From assembly GCA_019914995.1 (NCBI GenBank), contig CM034132.1:7992662-8056661 (forward strand): a DNA stretch of 64,000 nt. Direction: 5' to 3'. The notes below the pieces were generated by a model. That model saw nothing but the letters and a program-made list of their open reading frames with translations. It was not told the DNA's origin and did not search any database. How positions within the stretch are numbered: position 1 is the first letter of the stretch; each line of letters begins with the position of its first letter. This document shows positions 30,783-43,500 of this stretch, piece by piece. The translations under genes and the position numbers were made by a program. The DNA comes from Acanthochlamys bracteata. Lineage: Eukaryota > Streptophyta > Magnoliopsida > Pandanales > Velloziaceae.

Positions 30783-31672
30783 GTTCCTAGTATTTCACGG
30801 ATTGATACAGGTTGAGTTTGTATTTACATGTTGTTCCAGTAAAATGCTTTAGCTTAGCAGCATGTTTAAAATAAACTACATTGGGAGTTACGTAGGCATG
30901 TTAAGTACGTTTTTAATATCAGTATGTTAATAAAAATATATATATTTTACAATCTTGTTGAACTCTGCTTAGAACCTCTAACGAAGAGATCCGTTACTTT
31001 TAATCTACGCTTATTTATTACTAGCACATAAAATTAAGTTGTCATCAACGTGTCAACGTAGTCACCATTTTTCCGCGGTTTGATTCATGAGGGCGGAAAA
31101 GGAGCTTCTACTGATTTGGGCTTTCGGTTTCTCCGCACCCCGACGAGTGCTACTGACTGCTGCTGCAGCTCTTTTGTGCATAAATAGCAGCCTTTCTACA
31201 TAAATAACATTCTTATAAAAAACTAGCACTCGAGAATGAATGTATGCACATTCAATGTCGAATCATGGTAGTCCCGATTGTCTTTGAACTTTATTAATCT
31301 GTCTAGAGAGACATAAAGACAACATACTTCAATAAGAATGAAATCATTTGGCTCATTAACTAATGCACTGAAAAAATCAACGAAAAGAAGAAGAAAATCA
31401 GTTGGATGCACACAACCTGACGAGACTAGATTACACTTCCAGAAGGCAACTTCAACAAGCTAAAGTCATCAAATTGTAACAAAAATTTGAAAACATAAAA
31501 GCAAGATTTCTGCCTCCAAACCAACATAAAACATTCATCACGTACCAACAGAAAAGATAAGAAAAAAAAAGGAAAAAGCAAAGAAAATCAATACATTTCA
31601 ACAGTGAAGCGTGTCATCTTCGAGCAACATTCAGGTAGTGTTTGCGTATGCTACAAACATCTATTTGCCATG
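30783..31672 (+). other. 3' flank of P450 copy B
   Basis: Presumed 3' UTR, then DNA similar to the copy C downstream flank: CTAACGAAGAGATCC occurs at about 30978 and 43776, followed by a related block with GCGGTTTGATT. The segment at 31173-31232 repeats part of the copy A downstream flank. No gene is recognised. Confidence 0.5.
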
Positions 31673-31840
31673 TGAAACAATTGATAGAAGAAATAACAAT
31701 AGAATTGAATATTGTGAATGAATGATAATCAACGGTGTCTACATAAATAAATAAATAAATATATATATATACTTATATTGTATATAACAGATTTGTCTTA
31801 CATATAGCTCCGACAATTTAATTCAATATTGTTGCTATCA
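31673..31840 (-). repeat. Possible LTR of minus-strand retroelement (left copy)
   Basis: About 168 bp starting TGAAACAATTGATA and ending ATCA, diverged from the copy at 36816-36954. The pair shares the TAACAATAGAATTGAATATT block, TTGTATATAACAGA, TTGTCTTACATATAGC and AATTCAATA. TG...CA ends and 5.3-kb spacing fit LTRs of a copia element. No target duplication was found. Confidence 0.45.
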
Positions 31841-33002
31841 TAAATGTACAAGTCGCATAACTGACATAATGACGAAAAAAGTATCCTTCACATAAGGATT
31901 GATTAACTTATTAAGTACAAAAAATAACTAACTTTAGAATTATTTAAACAACCGATCTTGAAAGAGTGAATGCTAAAACAAAAAAAATAGAACAAACAAA
32001 AACAACACCTATGAGATTTCAATGATTTAAGCATTAGGGTATTTGATTTCACCTAACTAACCAATTCAACTCCGTATTTATGTTATCGAAGTTTATAATC
32101 TTTATTGACAATCGAAAAATCTTACTTTCTTTTATATACTTTTTCAAGTTATATAAATATTATTTCGTGTAATAACTCACTATATCACTATGTGAATTAA
32201 CATACCAAAAAACTCACTAAGTTCTATGGCATCCTAAATCAACTGCATTAACTATAATAATATATCTCCGTCTCTCATGCAATTCATGTCATTCATCAGA
32301 AAAACTAACTCATATGTCACATCTTTGTCTCAATATGAATCTCAAATTGTTTGAATATTGGTGAAAAGCATTAAACACAATAATGAATGCTCAATAAGCA
32401 ATTATTAAATTTCGAATAACATATAATTAAAAATTAAATCACCATAATTAGGCTACATCACTAGCCCCAGTAAAGAGGAATTTAGTTGATAGTTTTCAGA
32501 TCTAATAAAATAAAATAAAAAATAAGAGATAGAACAAAAGAATTCTAAAAATTGCTTTCTTTTTTCTTTGCTCCGTTTTTCCGTCTATCCTTTTCTCTGT
32601 TCCAGCAGTAACAATCTGAAAAATGAACCCAAGATGAGCCGCCTTTGCTGCACTCCTCCCTCAGAAAATTTGAAAATTCAATATAAAACTATAGGGTTTT
32701 TCTTTCCATAATTATATTGGTGTAATCCAAACTAATCCGAACTCTTAATCAATCTAGTTGACTGCATCATTTTGGGGTCTATTTTGCCTTCGAAAAATAA
32801 GTTAAAATATGGAAGTCTAAGATCAATATCTTATGTTCCAACTATATATCACACATATCATTTAAAAATCGAGAAAGGCTTTAAACTTCACTTATTTCTA
32901 AAACTGCACATATGAGTCGGTTCTGCACTAGGTGTCAAGTTCGTCTGTGAATATGTATCAATTGGCTGACTAGAAAATTCTGAAAAAATTAATCAATCAA
33001 TT

Positions 33003-33222
33003 TCGATGTCTTGGCTTTCACACCTAACTGTCTGTTCCTAAAAACTCCACCAAGAAGTCAAGTTTTATTAAAAATACTCAGACTGCACATAATTACTAAA
33101 AATAAAAAAACAAAAAAGTAAGATTTTTTTAGTCAAAATATCTTTATAAAATCAAGCATATATGGTAGAAACGTGAATGAGATTACGTTTATAACTTAAG
33201 CACATCAAATATCTCCACACTT
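33003..33222 (-). repeat. Direct repeat unit 1 (with 34478-34694)
   Basis: About 220 bp sharing TCTTGGCTTTCA, TCAGACTGCACATAAT, AAACTCC, AAGAAGTC and ATCAAATATC with 34478-34694. It is either a solo LTR or a fragment of a second element of the same family. The interval 31841-33002 has no ORF that I recognise. Confidence 0.6.
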
Positions 33223-34477
33223 AGTTTTTGCTCACCCTCGAGCAACAAAAAATATTAATGTTCATCTAGTTTGGTTGGTATTCATAACGCCAATATCTTC
33301 AGATCTGTAATTGAATGCATAACTCATAACAAATTTTCAAAGCATTACCAATCACATTTTCTTGATCTTACACACACTTCTTCACATACAAGTAAAGAAT
33401 TTAAGACAAGAAAGCTAAACTCATGAATATCAGTACTTAGATGTCTATATTTTATCTTTTCGACTTTTGTAGTCTAAATGTCAAAGTTTAAATCGAGCAA
33501 GTCAAACTATCTAGTCATCTGAAATCCCCTTTGTGACCAAGATTTAGTCAGTCATTTTTTTTTTTGTACAATAAAAATTAAAACTCGTAATTGATAGCTT
33601 TCACACTATCACGAAGGCATTTTTCTTTCATGGTAGATTATCTCCTATATATTTGTGATACATAGGGTCAAATTAGTCAATGCTAGCTTTCAAACTTTCG
33701 TATAGGTAGCTCATTTCTACTGAACGAGCCTAACTAGTGTAATATCTTTTATTAAAATAGTTGTTGGGAATAGAATCATAGTGTCCAGTCAATACTTAAT
33801 ATAACTTCTAAATAAAAAATACATTAGCTTCAAATCTCAAAATGCAATAAGAGCAAATCAATTTTCTAAGCCACTAATGATCACAAGTTCAAGCTAACAA
33901 ATATTGCAATCATCACTAATTAACATAAAAATTATTGTAAACGGCTATGCGCTTAGTCTATCTATAAGAATTAAGACTCAAGATAGAAAAATTTTCATCA
34001 TAAGTAGTGTACTCCAACCAACCAAGCAATAAACAATACCACAATTTCAAAAAGTTTCTCTAACCCCACACCTATCACCAACATTGTCCACAATGTGCAT
34101 AAAAATGTAATAGTAAAGAGAAGAGGTTAGAAAGCATCTCTGATTTTTATGTTTGCTCGCTCGAAGTTCCTGATGCTTATGTCAACCTACCATGTTTCTC
34201 TCGATCATTAGAAATTTAATAGAGTTAAAGAGAAATCAAAACAGAAAACTAATTAAAAAATAAAAATAGATGGAAAACTAAATAATGAAAAACTTGGGTT
34301 GCCTCTCAATAATGCTTTATTTATAGTTTATAGATTGACTTTTTCCCTCTATGTCGATAGCAAGATGGTATATTTTGAGCAGCTTACGAAAAGGTCGTTT
34401 ACAATAGCCCCATTCGTAAGGTGGCGAAACTTCCATACAATGTACATACTCATTAATCTCTTTATTTTCAGTTTTGG
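33223..34477. other. Retroelement-like non-coding interval
   Basis: Begins with CACTTAGTTTTTGCTCACCC and CTCGAGCAAC, wording I associate with non-coding regions of large plant LTR elements (Tat/Ogre type), but this is weak. No ORF or terminal structure is found. Confidence 0.3.
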
Positions 34478-34694
34478 ATGAAATCTTGGCTTTCAAACAC
34501 AATTGTCCATTTGCAAAAACTCCGCTAAGAAGTCGAGTTTTACTAAAAAATGCTCAGACTGCACATAATTGCTGACAATAAGAAAAACAAAGAAGTAACG
34601 TTCTTTTTAATCAATATTTGTTTATAAATCGAGCATATAGTATAAGAGTATATGATTATGTATATAATTTAATCATATCAAATATCCTACCTCA
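34478..34694 (-). repeat. Direct repeat unit 2, likely 3' LTR of minus-strand copia
   Basis: Read on the minus strand this starts right after a purine-rich CTTTGAGGTAGG, in the position where a polypurine tract meets a 3' LTR at the end of a copia RNase H coding region. The following bases, TATTTGATATG, look like a mutated TG start. It matches 33003-33222. Confidence 0.5.
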
Positions 34695-36420
34695 AAGTCA
34701 TGATGGGTCAAATAATATGAGTTTCCCCATTAATGCTTAGAATTTCGATTTGGATGCGACTTTGTCAAAAAATCTACCAACTGATCATTAGAGATCGCAT
34801 GAGGTAAAGAAATATTATATGTTACAAAATGTTCACGAATGAAATGATAATCAATTTCAATATGCTTCATTCGTTCATGAAATACTAAATTACTTACAAT
34901 TTGAATAGCACTCTGATTGTCACAGTAGAGATAGCTCCTGTAAATGTTACCCTAATATAAGAAAATAATTTACGCACGTGAACAATATCCCTTTTGGTAG
35001 TAGCCATAACTGTATACTCAGCTTCTATAGAAGAACATACAATAACGTCTTATTTCTTACATCGCCATGAAATCAGTGAATTAGCAAGGAATAAGTAGAA
35101 AATTGTAGTCTGTTAGTCGGATCATTAGCTCAATCTGCATCTATAAAAGCTCGATGCTCTAAACTGAATGTTGAAGACATAAAAGGGAGTGAGTGATAGT
35201 GCCTTCAAGGTATATAAGAATCCTAAATAAAGCACTATAGTGTGCTGATCGTAGTGCAGAAATGAATTGACTGACAACAGTTACAACTTGAGAAATATCT
35301 GACTAGTTATACAGAGGGAGACAAGCTGACCGACTAACCATCTGTACGGAGTAGGATCTGTGACAGGCTCACCATCTATATAATGAAGCTTCAAATGAAA
35401 TTTTAAAAGGGTGTTAACTATCTGACGATCAAATAAGCTTGCAGATGTAATAAAATTAGATTTATATTTTTGCTGAGAAATAAAAATCTCTTAGACACTT
35501 TACGCAATTTACAATCCAAAAAAATAGCGTAAATAATTAATATATTTCATCTGAAACTGTTGATGAAGGTGCTTCTTAGTCGCTATATTACTTGCAATAT
35601 CATTTTCTATCAAAATTATGTCACTAAATATAATAACAAGAGTATTCGCCCCAACGGTGAGAGTCGTACAAATAATGAGTGATCTTGAAAACTAATACCA
35701 AGTAGGACATATTTTACTGATCGAGCATTTAGTTTCGTTAGCTCAGTCGGAGAAAACAGAATAAAGCAAGTGCAACCAAATGTACAGAGCATAATATAGT
35801 CTGAAAGAGAAGCAAAAATACTCTCATGAGGTATCTTGTTAGACAAGACAGAGAATGGGGTGATGTTGATAAGATTAACAAAGATAAGGATAACTTCTGT
35901 CCAAAAAGTTTGAGGAACGAAGAGGACAACAATAGAGACGCAGCTATTTCAAGAATATAGCGATATTTACGATCCACTACTTCATTCTACTCAGGTGTGT
36001 AAGGACAAGATTGTTGAAAAAAGGTGCCGTGAGATTGAAAAATGAATCTCATAATAGTAGATTAATATTCGCGAGGTACCATCAGAACAAAAAATCTTAA
36101 TCCAAGTATTAAATTAAGGATGAACCTTAGTACTGAATGTGTTATAAATAGTAAAAAGATCAAAATGATGATGTATAATATAAACCTAAATATAACGAGT
36201 GTAATCATTAAGAAGACTCACATAATAAGAAAACAATCATAAATGGAATAGAATTAGGTCTCCAAATATCAGAATGGATTCATTCAAAATGACTAAATTT
36301 TAGATAAAATTTGAGAGAAAGGTAAAACTGAATGTTTTGCAAACTCACCTAAGAGCTCCACTATCGATAATATTTTTAACCAAAATTTAGAAATATAATC
36401 TAAACGTATGTGCACAAATT
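34695..36420 (-). mobile_element. Ty1-copia pol relic with internal deletion
   Basis: Read on the minus strand from about 36300 downwards. First come integrase pieces: HSDIWRP, then SDGAREYLSTIMRF-like and SCPYTPEQNEVVDRKYRYILE (about 36080-35950). Next are VNLI-like and SNKIPHESIFASLSDY (about 35850-35800) and LCTFGCTCFILFSPTELTKL. The sequence then jumps directly into reverse transcriptase (SDIILIENDIASN, about 35620-35580) and continues through RT to RNase H ([20 protein letters not shown] near 34880-34820). The N-terminal half of RT is missing, and stops and shifts are frequent. It is a dead copy lying between P450 copies B and C. Confidence 0.85.
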
Positions 36421-36815
36421 AGTAGCAGGCAAAACTACAGTAGCAAAACTAAATTTGAAGAACTAAAAAATAGAAGATGAAGATACTCTAAGTGATACAG
36501 TCGTTCATTTTTACGTGCATGACTAATTATCTGACCGATACGAGGATCCTGTACAAAATAAGTAAGTGAATCAAAGACAACAATAAGCTCACTTTCGTAA
36601 ATAAAACTGATTAAAATTAGGTATAAGATAAGATGATGAACATGTAAGATAAAAGATAGACTAAAAGAATCTGAATAATAGACTTAGACCGAGTGATGGT
36701 CAATTGAGAACTATCAGCTGTATGTAATAATAAATAGTAAAGGTGTAATGTTAGATAACAATAGCAGACCAGAAGTTAGGTGATGCACCAAAGTCTAAAA
36801 TCAAAGAGAAACGCA

Positions 36816-36954
36816 TGAAACAATTGATAAATGAATAACAATAGAGTTGAATATTATGAATAAATAGTAGTAAATAGTACATAGGTGGATATATACATAG
36901 ACTGTATATAACGGACTTGTCTTATATATAGCCTGAGAATATAATCCAATACCA
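36816..36954 (-). repeat. Possible LTR of minus-strand retroelement (right copy)
   Basis: About 139 bp, TGAAACAATTGATA to CAATACCA, related to 31673-31840. On the minus strand it would be the 5' LTR of the copia relic. No clear primer-binding site was seen beside it. Confidence 0.45.
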
Positions 36955-37737
36955 TGAAATTTAGAAGACAGAAGAATATGCAGACTTTTTAGAACCACAC
37001 ACAAACTCATTATGCATCTAGTGAGTTATACACATTAAAAGATTTTAGGTATTATTCAAGTTTCATTCTTCCACAAGTTTTTGTAAAAATCACAGTATAC
37101 CAAGTTCACTATCGTCCCATTCTCAACATTGTACAATACAATTTGCAATGTAAACTTTGAATGAAATAAGAGGAGAAGTTCATGCTGGAGCCAAAACCAT
37201 TGAAGAAACTGACCTAATGACAATTAGAAGAAGCATTCTTTGAACCGATAGATAATTAGCCATGCAGGAAAGTTCAAACTAAAGGGATAGATCACCAACA
37301 TCATGAGCATTAATGAGAATCAACAGAGTAGTCACCAAAGAGGAAGGACGATAAGGTCAAGATGGAGCCTTAGATTTGACATTACCACTCTCGGTTGTAA
37401 CGAAAGGAAACAATATAAATTGAAAAGGAAATTTCTAATTATTTGCTTTCCAGCTCAGGAACCAGTCAAAGGAGCAGAAGAAAAGGATCATTAGAAGAGA
37501 ATAAATTTCAAAACTGTTAAAGAATGGAAGTGAAATAAACGAAAACCTTTTCAGAAAGAACCACGCTGATCTTGGTCAATCAAAACCTACACCCACCAAC
37601 TTGACAACAATAGGAAGAGAGAATTTACATCCGTTGGAAACAATTCAAACAAGAAAAAAGACCTTGGAGACTGGAGACAAAAAAATGTGAAAAATCGTAG
37701 TGGATATGATGAACTAAAAGTAACAAAAAAATTTTGA
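36955..37737. other. Interval without recognised gene
   Basis: Mixed-composition DNA between the right LTR-like repeat and the start of the copy C duplication unit. A small open stretch at 37303-37494 has no recognisable motif and I do not call it a gene. Confidence 0.4.
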
Positions 37738-37794
37738 AACTAAATGGGTTGCATTGGCTTGTGGTCACATATTTGGTGTAGTTTATGTATCAAG

Positions 37795-38912
37795 GGGACG
37801 TTTAGGAATGTTTAACATAAGCAATTTTTCTAAAATAAAAAATTTTAAAATTTTTTTAAAGAAAATCAGTTTTATTATTTTACTTCTAAAAAATAATAAA
37901 AAATAAACATAAATTTTATGACGTAATATTTTATATACTTAAAGTTTTAAGTAAATTTTATAAAACAATATAAAAATTTTATTAGAAAATGTAAAATAAA
38001 ATGAATGTATTAGAAATAGAGGTGGCAATATATAACCTGACCCGAAAATTCAACTCAAATTGACCCATTTAAATAGGATTATGGTAGAAAAATTCGACCC
38101 ATATAAATATATGAATTTGGCTAGGGTTGAACGAATTTGATTCGGTTATTAAGTAGGTCAATCTGGATTGACCCGAAATTGATTCATCAATTCGAATTGC
38201 CCATTTTTTTAGAAACAACTCGTTTTAGTTTTTTCTTACCGTATAATAAAATTTTAGAAATAAAAAAATCAATAATAGTAATTTATAAATTATTAAACTA
38301 TATTGTTTTTATAATTTAATTATTTATTTTCATGCCTTAGTAAAATAGTATAAGATGAGATTATAATATCATGCAAAGTATTATTATGTAGATGTTTTGT
38401 TAATTAACGACATTGAATTTTGTATAAAGATTTTTATTAAAAATTTTGTTAGATAACTATGTGTATCAAAAACTTTTATCATTAATATCTATTTATATTT
38501 ATAAAGTTTTAATTGTGATAACATATTTTCAAGAAATAAAAATTATTTTTTTGAATAATTTAAAAACCGATAAATATATTAAAGAATGCACATTTTGACG
38601 GACAATCACTATATCTCTTCACTAGGAATATCGTGCACTTCTATTCCAACTAATTTTATAATTTCACTCAAGTTTAAAAGTATAGAATTAAAAAATAAAA
38701 ATTTTAATTATTAAATGTATCGGTCCGATTTTGATCTTGTTATTAAGTAGATTGTATTAGGATTGACAATTTTGATACGTATAAATTTATAGATTAGGTT
38801 ATGATTGAAAAAATTTAACTCGCTTATTAAATGGGTCGATCCGAAACCGACCAACCAATCTAAATTACCACATCTAATTGAAGAGCACTCAAACGCAAAG
38901 CCAAACACCCTC
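37795..38912. mobile_element. MITE-family insertion upstream of P450 C, split by a nested element
   Basis: Copy A reads on from TATGTATCAAG to the CTTTGATGCTGT region (about 19890-19925). In copy C the same two pieces are separated by about 1.1 kb. The outer parts (37795-38016 and 38877-38912) have inverted tips GGGGACGTTTAGG and, reversed, GAGGGTGTTTGG, plus the AT-rich core of the local MITE family. The middle is a second element (38017-38876). Confidence 0.62.
38017..38876. mobile_element. Nested TGGCAA-ended element
   Basis: About 860 bp, with inverted tips TAGAGGTGGCAATATA and, reversed, TAGATGTGGTAATTTA, and interior G/C words such as CCTGACCCG. Removing it restores a typical end of the surrounding MITE. 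Flanks ATTAGAAA and ATTGAAGA match at 5 of 8 positions, so an 8-bp target duplication is possible but unproven. No ORF. Confidence 0.5.
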
Positions 38913-39448
38913 TAAGTTCTACGATCTTCGACACTGTAAAAAAATTCAGTGAAATTGATTGTGTTGTCAAATATTTGTTATCATCCATCGGTTCCTGATT
39001 ATGTTGGCTACTTGTTCGCTAGATAAGCAAGTGGCATACTAACAGTAACATATTGCTTTTGGAATTAAATGTTATAGTAGGATGTCTTCAAATGTTTGAA
39101 ACTTCAGTTTCTCCTATTATAATTAGACTTTCATATAGTTCAACATGTTTCAAATATAAACTGAACTCAGAATTATTCTTCAAAGTTACTATATTTCACT
39201 TTCAACCCATTTCAAAAAATAAAAATTAAACTTCACTTCTAACTCACTTCAAATAATTATGAAATCCACAAAAACCTAAACTATATTTTCAACTTATTTT
39301 TTAGAATGCTGTACTTCCCACTTTATACTTTCGTGAAATTCAATTATGTGCATTTGAATCACGTCCTAACAGAACATTCATTGAACTTGTTTCTATTGTC
39401 GTTGTTATACTCTCTGCTACTATTGTGATAGTTTATGTTGTTGACTTG

Positions 39449-39697
39449 GGGACCGAGTGTTTTTGAAAAAAAAATTTCAAAATGAAGGATATTTCAAAGA
39501 CTTTTAGAAAACGAGTTCTAATATTTTACCTAAAAAATAATAATAATAAATAATAGTAAGATCTTACTATGTATAATTTTTTTATATTTTTTAAATTTTT
39601 TTTAAAAATTATAAAATACAATAGAAAGTCTATTGGAAAACGTGAAATTAAAAATTGAAAAAAAAAAAGAGTTCAAAAGATTAACCAAACAGCACAG
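39449..39697. mobile_element. AT-rich MITE upstream of P450 copy C
   Basis: About 249 bp separating TTGACTTG from ATGTTTTAAGATCT. Copy A has these pieces nearly contiguous (20111-20135), giving an empty site. The core TAATAGTAAGATCTTACTAT matches other copies of the local family. Confidence 0.62.
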
Positions 39698-40523
39698 AAA
39701 AAAATGTTTTAAGATCTATCAATTGGACGAGGGAAAACATACCTAGTTCTACAAATGTTCTTGATAGTTAGTACTTTACGTTTTTACATGCTTTTTAACT
39801 TAAAGATACCTTTGCTTCGGATGAAATTTCACATCTCATTCAAAAATCGCTATAGAATAGACTAGCTTGACATCCAACGAAACATTATTTGCAACTGAAT
39901 ACTTGGAAGAATATTTCCCAAATAACATTTTACTAACAGCACTTAATAGTGACGTACATTTGTTGTACCAAAAAGAGTTTCCTCATTTAAGTATGCAAGC
40001 AGTTTGGCTCGCGTTGTTAAATTGTATGAATAGGATCTAGAATAAAGCAAATTTGGATGATCTAGTACGGTCATTTGATTTTCTTAGTAAACAAGCTATA
40101 AATGAGAATCATGACATGAACATTTCGACATGCTATATGTGCTTCTTTATGAAATGAAACAATAATAGAGGGAAGTTTGGCAGGTTTGCTAACTAGAGTT
40201 ATAGGGATGACAAAATCGAAGGTCTTTTGTTAAGATAGAGGTCAAAGATGCTTCTGATGGATCCCAACTATGAGCTGGCAACTGTTGTTGCCCAACAAGT
40301 GACTCGCACATTTCAGTCTTTGCTTGGTGGCTTTTGGTGTCTAAGCATTTATGTTTCTGTTTTTCTAAGGACAAAGTACTGCAAATACACTCCATCCTTG
40401 ACTTCTGCTTCCGACTTTCTTCCTTCACATGCACAAACAGATTCCCGACCAATTATATATGTGTCTTGACAATCTTCCTCTCTTCAAACCACTACTTGAG
40501 TTTCTTCTTCTAGAAATCAAGCA

Positions 40524-43500
40524 ATGGAGATTTTGTTTTCTCTTGCAGTGATTGTTTCAATTGTAACTTGTGCGTTGTACTATGGAGCAAAGGGTCTCCA
40601 CTATATTTGGTTGAAGCCCAAAGCACTAGAGAGGGAGTTAAGGAGACAGGGTATCAAGGGCAACCCTTACAAGCTTCTCTATGGAGACCTCAAGGAGGAC
40701 AAAAAGCTCAACAAGGAGGCTTGGTCCAAGCCCATGGAGTTATCTCACAAGATTGTTCCAAGAGTATTCCCTTTGGCTTACCGAACAGTGCAGAAATACG
40801 GTATTGCTCTACTATGTTGACTACTAGGAGTTTTGGTTTCTTTCAGTTTCTTTCTTGGTAGTTTAAGGATCGTCCCGTTTATAAACTGAGCACCACCTGT
40901 TCGATAATATAACACTGTTAGTAGCTACATCTGTGTTCAGTGTTTTTCTTACTTGAATATAGTCGGTAAGCTTATTGAAGCATTACATGGTGTGAAAGCA
41001 TCTTTGATGCTTTTCAGCGTATACAAATTGTTCTTGACTTATTGTATTTAAGCTTCTAGGCTTATAAGTAATTCAATTTAGAGCTAAATATTTTCCTCTA
41101 CATAGTCGACAAGCCCTGGGATCGAGTTCAGTTGTAATGAACTTTTGTTACCTCTAACTTGATTAAGACAAGAACTTAGCATGAGTATGTAACACTGTGT
41201 CTATCACAAAAATGTTCTCTGTTTTAATAAGATTGGTTTTGTTCTATGTTTATTTGTTAATTTTTTAAGTCCTTAAACAATAACGAATTAGTTTAGAGGC
41301 ATATTCAGCCATTAGTCACAACATAAGCAACTTCTAAATTGCAAGGAAGTATTTAGATATCATAAATTGCAGGAAATAAATCGATGATATGGTTCGGACC
41401 AGCTCCAAGAGTGATTCTATGGGAGCCAAATATGATGAGAGAAGTGCTCTCCAACAAGTTTGGCCATTTCCAAAAGCCTCCAGAGAATCCACTCGTAAAG
41501 CTCCTAGCAATGGGAGTTTCCATCCTTGAGGGAGAGGAATGGGCACAGAGAAGGAGACTTATCACTCCTGCTTTTCATATGGACAAGTTAAAGGTATACT
41601 TTTATAAAATTCTCTTTTCTTCATCTGCACATTAGGATCATGTTCAATAGTGGTAGCCTTCCCTAATCAAGTGCTGTCTGACATTTCAAGTTAAACTAGT
41701 TCTTATAATTCCATATATACGTCCTATCAAAAAGTTTCCGCATGTGTACGAAATTGGAAATTATCAGGAGAATTAGGTGGCTAAACACAAAAGTCAATAA
41801 CATTCAGGATTTGGTTCGGAGAAAGTAGCATCGTTTATAATGTTAAGCAAATAAGCATGAGGGGAATTGTTTATATTATTTACTTCAAGGATTAAAAACA
41901 TGCTAGAATGTAGAGAAGGTTTAGGTATCTCAAAAAGTATCTTACCATTTTTACTAAATCTAAGGTTTAGATATGCTCCATGAATTGCAAATTTCTTAGA
42001 AGATGATGCATTTGAAAATGGTGCCTTCAAACTTGAAGCATCACTAAGAGATTTTATACACATGCACTCAGTTTTCTGTGAGATTGTTGCCGGATGTCAC
42101 AATTATAAGATGCTGTGAAATAATTCTTTTTATTTGAATTTTGCAAGTTTTCTTGTTGCAGCAAATGGTGCCTTCATTTTGCGTTAGTTGCATAGACATG
42201 GTAAAGAGATGGGAAGGACTAGCTTGCCCAGTGGGATCTTGTGAGTTAGATGTTTGGCCCGAATTTCAGAACTTGACAGGGGATGTAATCTCCCGAGCAG
42301 CATTTGGGAGTAGTTTCGAAGAAGGAAAAAGAGTATTTGAGCTTCAGAAAGAGCAAGCACATCTAGTGATGGAAGCAGCTCGCACGCTCTATCTTCCTGG
42401 TTTCAGGTATTCCTTTCCATCTTTACATTATCAACAAAAGTTTTTTAATTATCGAATGGAAGCAATGTTGACGTCCAATTTACTGATTGCTTTAATGGGA
42501 CAGATTTCTTCCTACACAGAAAAACAGGAGAAGAAGATATGTTGACCGTGAGATAAAATATCTATTAAGAGAAATGATCAACAAAAAACTTAAGTTAATG
42601 AAAGAGGGAAATTTCATCAGTGATGATTTACTTAGCTTGATGCTGCAGGCCACTAGTCAAAGTAATCTTGACGTAGAGGGGAAAGGTAGTAGAAATGAAA
42701 TGAAATTGACCATCGAGGATGTCATAGAAGAATGCAAGCTGTTCTACATTGCAGGCCAAGAGACGACATCAGTGTGGTTGACATGGACTTTGATTGTGTT
42801 ATCAATGCATCAAGATTGGCAGCAGAGAGCAAGGGAAGAAGTTTTGGAAATCATGGGAGATAAAACACCAGATATTGAATCCATAAGCCACCTTAAAGTG
42901 GTGAGTACATTGTCTACTCCTTTGTACCGAAATTTTCATAATTCCTTGTTCTTATGAAGCAATATTTCATTTAGACTTGGATAACAGTAGGTTACAGCAT
43001 TTTAGCTCTTACAAGTCCAATTATGATCGCCATTTAGCTCATTTAATTCTGCACTGTTCATTACGAACTCTGAATGGAAGTGCTCATTCTTGCATGATGT
43101 GATGTTGAGATTTCAGGTAACTATGGTGTTATACGAAGTTTTGAGGTTGTACCCACCAGTGATATTTCTATTAAGATATACATACAAGCCAATGGAATTG
43201 GGAGGTCTCACCTTCCCTGCTGAAATTAATCTTATGCTACCAACAATAATGTTCCATCATGATCCAAAATACTGGGGAGAAGATGCAGAGGAGTTCAATC
43301 CTGAGAGATTCTCCGAAGGTATTTCAAATGCAAGCAAAGGGCAGAACGCATTCTTCCCCTTTGGATGGGGGCCGAGAATTTGTCTAGGCATGAATTTCGC
43401 AATGATGGAAGCCAAGATGGCTCTCTCGATGGTCCTTCAGAATTTTTCTTTCAAGCTCTCTCCCTCGTATGCTCATGCTCCTTATCCTGTCTTAACAATG

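Noticed and set aside
31223..37737. CRISPR-like or satellite array.
   Set aside because: Repeats here are few, long and irregular. They fit LTR pairs and retroelement debris, and the genome is a plant.
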